Source of the DNA: Monosiga brevicollis MX1
Lineage: Eukaryota > Opisthokonta > Choanoflagellata > Craspedida > Salpingoecidae
NCBI RefSeq assembly: GCF_000002865.3
Contig: NW_001865043.1
Coordinates: 122,387-186,386 of the forward strand
DNA: 64,000 nt
Direction of reading: 5' to 3'
The notes under the pieces are model-generated. The model was not told the origin of the DNA. It ran no database searches and worked only from the letters and a program-made list of their open reading frames with translations. Positions 61,504 to 64,000 of the stretch are shown in pieces. How positions within the stretch are numbered: position 1 is the first letter of the stretch; each line of letters starts with the position of its first letter. The position numbers and the translations under genes were made by a program.

Positions 61504-63120
61504 TTAAGGGCGGCGCTGGAAAATGTCATCCCATGCGGGACCACGGCGACGTGTTGTAGTCGGGCCCGAAGTGGACATGGCTCGAGTTGTGGCAGTTGCC
61601 TCCATCTCAGAGGTCGCACCCTCCTCAATGCTTTCACGAGTGGCGGGCTCCTCAGTGGTCACATCCTCCTCCGTAGTGTCATCGGGGCGCGCTGTACGTG
61701 GGCCGCGTGGAGTGGGACGATCGGAGGGAGGACCGCGTGGAGTGGGGCGATCGGAGGGAGGGCCGCGTGGGGTAGCAGGCACGTTAGTCGGAGGGCCACG
61801 CGGGGTAGGGCGACCAGTTGGGGGCCCTCGTGGGGTAGCAGGGCGACCGGTAGGCTGCAGCTGACGACAGACACACAAGCATCTGTCTTCCTCCGCCTCA
61901 AATGATGTGCTGGTGGAAGTGGAAGTGGAAGTGGAAGTAGAGGTAGAAGTGGAAGTGNNNNNNNNNNNNNNNNNNNNNNNNNNNNNNNNNNNNNNNNNNN
62001 NNNNNNNTGGTCGAGTGCTCGTGGAGGTGCTAGTGGAGGTGCTGGTAGAGGTGCTGGTGGAGGTGCTGGTAGAGGTGCTGGTAGAAGTGCTGGTAGAAGT
62101 GCTGGTAGAAGAGCTAGTGGAAGTGCTTGTGGAGGTGCTAGTGGAGGTGCTAGTGGAGGTGCTGGTAGAAGTCGAGGTAGAGCTTTCAGCTGTTTGCTCC
62201 TCCTCTGACTCTGATGTAGAGGTCGAGGTGGAAGTGGAAGTCGAAGTGGAGGTCGAAGTAGAGGTCGAAGTAGAGGTCGAAGTAGAGGTCGAAGTAGAAG
62301 TAGAAGTAGAAGTGGAGGTGGATGTCATGAGGCTGTCGGGGCAAAAGCAGGCGCAGTCTTCGGCATCCTCGACGTCATCGAGCGCCAGAGATTTGATAAA
62401 GAGACGCTCGTCTGTGTTGTTGGCTTCGAGCGTCAGATTGAAGGTGGCGCTAGACGAGGGCACGAGGAGTCGATCAATCTCGTGCAAGACGCCATTGATG
62501 GCCTCAAAGTCAGCGGTGACCACGCGGGCATCATTCACAAAGACCTCATCATCGTCGGCAGAGCTGGCGAGGGTCAGAGTGGCATTTTCAGCCAGAGTTG
62601 GAAGAGTCGTGTTGCCGAGGGCGACCAGCTCATCGCTCATGAGGCGCTCTGGCACGACGTGGTACATGAGCAGCTCCTGAAGGTCTTCACGGTGCTCTGG
62701 CTGGCTCAAAGCCACAAAGTCATCAAAGGTGAGTTGATTAAAGGCCCGATTATTCGGCACAAATACAGTGCCGTTCATGTCGTCGAAGGACCAGGAAAGA
62801 AACTCGTCCAAACCCGTGGCCTGAAGCAGGGCTTGGGCTAAAGTAAAGCGCCGCAGGTCCTCAATGTACATGAATAGTGTAGGAACCCAGTCCTCATCTT
62901 CCTCGGTTGTGATGGATTCCTCGGTGGTGGCGGGCTGCTCCGTTGCTTCATCAGTCGGTTCGAGAGTCCATGGCTCTTCCGTGGTGGGTATGTCCGAAAC
63001 TTCGTCGGTTGGTTCCAGGGTCCACGACTCTTCCGTTGTGGGGCCTCCCGTGGTCTGTGCGTTCACCAGGCACAAGCAGCTCATGCCTAGCACGAGCGCG
63101 GGTAAAAACCAGCGTGCCAT
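61504..63120 (-). CDS. Secreted fasciclin (FAS1)-domain protein with Thr-Ser stalk
   Basis: A single open frame of about 538 codons, ATG 63120 to stop 61504, containing a 50-N gap. It starts with a signal peptide (MARWFLPALVLGMSCLCLVNA). Two copies of a Glu/Thr/Pro-rich unit follow (TEESWTLEPTDE, TEEPWTLEPTDE). Then comes one FAS1 domain, about residues 85-225 (GTVFVPNNRAF, LLMYHVVPERLM, INGVLHEIDRLLVPS), a CACFC cluster and a long (TS)n tract interrupted by SESEEEQTAESS. After that come CLCVC and RPTPRGPP repeats and an acidic Thr-rich end. FAS1 domains mediate cell adhesion and matrix contacts. The Thr/Ser tract suggests an O-glycosylated stalk. No C-terminal membrane helix or GPI-like tail is visible, so it is probably secreted. 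Confidence 0.87.
   Translation of the reverse strand: MARWFLPALVLGMSCLCLVNAQTTGGPTTEESWTLEPTDEVSDIPTTEEPWTLEPTDEATEQPATTEESITTEEDEDWVPTLFMYIEDLRRFTLAQALLQATGLDEFLSWSFDDMNGTVFVPNNRAFNQLTFDDFVALSQPEHREDLQELLMYHVVPERLMSDELVALGNTTLPTLAENATLTLASSADDDEVFVNDARVVTADFEAINGVLHEIDRLLVPSSSATFNLTLEANNTDERLFIKSLALDDVEDAEDCACFCPDSLMTSTSTSTSTSTSTSTSTSTSTSTSTSTSTSTSTSTSTSESEEEQTAESSTSTSTSTSTSTSTSTSTSTSTSSSTSTSTSTSTSTSTSTSTSTSTSTSTSTSTSTRPXXXXXXXXXXXXXXXXXTSTSTSTSTSTSTSTSTSFEAEEDRCLCVCRQLQPTGRPATPRGPPTGRPTPRGPPTNVPATPRGPPSDRPTPRGPPSDRPTPRGPRTARPDDTTEEDVTTEEPATRESIEEGATSEMEATATTRAMSTSGPTTTRRRGPAWDDIFQRRP
61913..62328. repeat. Coding hexanucleotide repeat encoding (Thr-Ser)n, with a 50-N gap
   Basis: Units of gaagtg/gaggtg/gaagta on the plus strand (cac/tac-ttc on the coding strand) run from 61913 to 62325, broken at 62183-62215. 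Undetermined bases occupy 61958-62007. The repeat length given by the assembly is therefore not reliable. Confidence 0.9.
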
Positions 63121-64000
63121 GTTGTCTCAACGAGACGCTCAAGCAGAGCTCAAGCCAAAGATGTTAGTGAAAGCACGGGGTGTGCACTGTGCCCAACAAT
63201 TGGGGATTGGTTGAGGGAAGATCCTTCAAGTAGCTACCAACAAGGCTCTAGCGGGCCGGAGTCTGCCGGTGATGTGCTGTCGAAGGAACAGTAGTAAAAT
63301 GCTGGCAACCCGACGCCGGTTTGGCCTCGGCCTCGAACTGGGAAGGTGACACCTGGGATAGCGAGTATTGGGAGGAGGTGGTGACGGCTGCGACCTGCCG
63401 ATCGCAAGGCACAAGCAGGCAGTCACAAGTTGATGGCGTGAGTAAACCCTGTCTTGCCCATTGCCTGATGATGGCCTCAGGGGCAACCGCATCATCGACA
63501 CGACAGGCGGGACTGCACTGCGTGCAGCTCGCTGTCTTGATCATGATGGAGGTGGCTCATGTGTCCTAGTGTTGGTGATCTGGTCTCGCTCAGCTTTGAG
63601 CGGCAATACATCACGTTCATGCTTGAGGCACCACGACAGCAGTAGAGACAGTGTTTGGTCAAGCCAAGGTCGAAGCTGGTGGCACTGATGACTGTCGCGT
63701 TGGGCATGTGGCAGCTCGGTCACGCGCCATCACAGGGTCCTGCACATACGAGTACAGGCCTTCACGTTGAGTTGGCACTGGGTTGCGGCGCAGGAAGCAA
63801 GAGTGTGACCGGGGAGAAATGCCGCGATGATGGTTTGGCCACGCGTCGTCAAGTGGCGCTTGGCAGTGCAGCAATGGTTTGGCTGATGACTTGCCTTCTC
63901 ACGTGATGTGCGGCCATGCGTGCTGGCAAGGAGCAGTGCTGCTGCACAGACCTCAAGTTTTGCTCATCGGCGTGGACGGGCGACGAAGAAAGGATCCCTT
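63121..64000. other. 5' flank of the fasciclin gene with one weak minus-strand open frame
   Basis: An ATG-to-stop frame at 63248-63544 (-) encodes 98 aa with a plausible Cys-containing start (TASCTQCSPACRVDD, IIRQWARQGLLTPSTC), but no family or splice partners are clear. The rest of the interval shows nothing I can support. Confidence 0.3.

Overview
The window is nuclear DNA of a small, intron-rich, GC-rich protist genome. Most genes are split by many short GT-AG introns (about 60-260 bp), intergenic DNA is short and full of CT/GA, CA and CAGAGA microsatellites, and there are scaffold gaps. The gene set (LATS kinase with a UBA domain, thymosin beta, a diaphanous-type formin, a Rubicon-type RUN protein, VAMP7-like SNARE, DPCD, a GRXCR-like protein, ABCA transporter, fasciclin-domain protein) suggests a choanoflagellate, with a Monosiga-like genome as the best guess. 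That is an inference from gene content and architecture, not from a database match. All exon coordinates were read by hand from reading frame, splice-site and phase agreement.

Layout: 1-1033 (-) 5' part of a DUF4140/DUF4139 protein; 1.2-2.1 kb CAGAGA-type repeats; 2.5-4.8 kb (+) ankyrin protein built from tandem exon-intron units; 5.9-9.2 kb (+) two FN3 domains fused to a GRXCR-like glutaredoxin/zinc module; 9.3-10.8 kb (+) DPCD; 11.1-11.8 kb (-) two tiny related genes; 13.1-13.8 kb (+) COX7C-like subunit; 14.5-14.7 kb (-) thymosin beta; 16.4-19.3 kb (-) LATS/Warts kinase; 19.3-21.7 kb no convincing gene; 22.3-24.2 kb (-) nuclease-fold-like hypothetical protein; 25.4-26.4 kb (+) mitochondrial ferredoxin FDX2; 26.6-29.4 kb (-) fused MlaF-MlaE-type ABC transporter interrupted by an assembly gap; 30.0-32.7 kb (-) Rubicon-type RUN+RH protein; 33.3-35.0 kb (+) multipass membrane protein; 37.1-39.5 kb (+) PD-(D/E)XK nuclease plus atypical kinase; about 41-47 kb (+) formin; 47.4-48.1 kb (+) VAMP7-like SNARE; 48.9-52.1 kb (+) adenylation-PCP-ankyrin protein; 52.6-59.9 kb (-) full-length ABCA transporter; 61.5-63.1 kb (-) secreted fasciclin-domain protein.

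There is no operon logic. Genes are independent and often divergent, with CT/GA tracts in several of the intervals between them. By theme, several products belong to actin and microvillus biology (GRXCR-like, thymosin beta, formin), cilia (DPCD), Hippo signalling (LATS), endolysosome/autophagy traffic (Rubicon-type, VAMP7-like, ABCA) and mitochondria (COX7C, FDX2). The most unusual items are the MlaF-MlaE fusion, the adenylation-PCP-ankyrin fusion, the FN3-GRXCR fusion, the nuclease-kinase gene, the matching intron inside both Walker A motifs of the ABCA gene, and the exon-by-exon expansion of the ankyrin gene.
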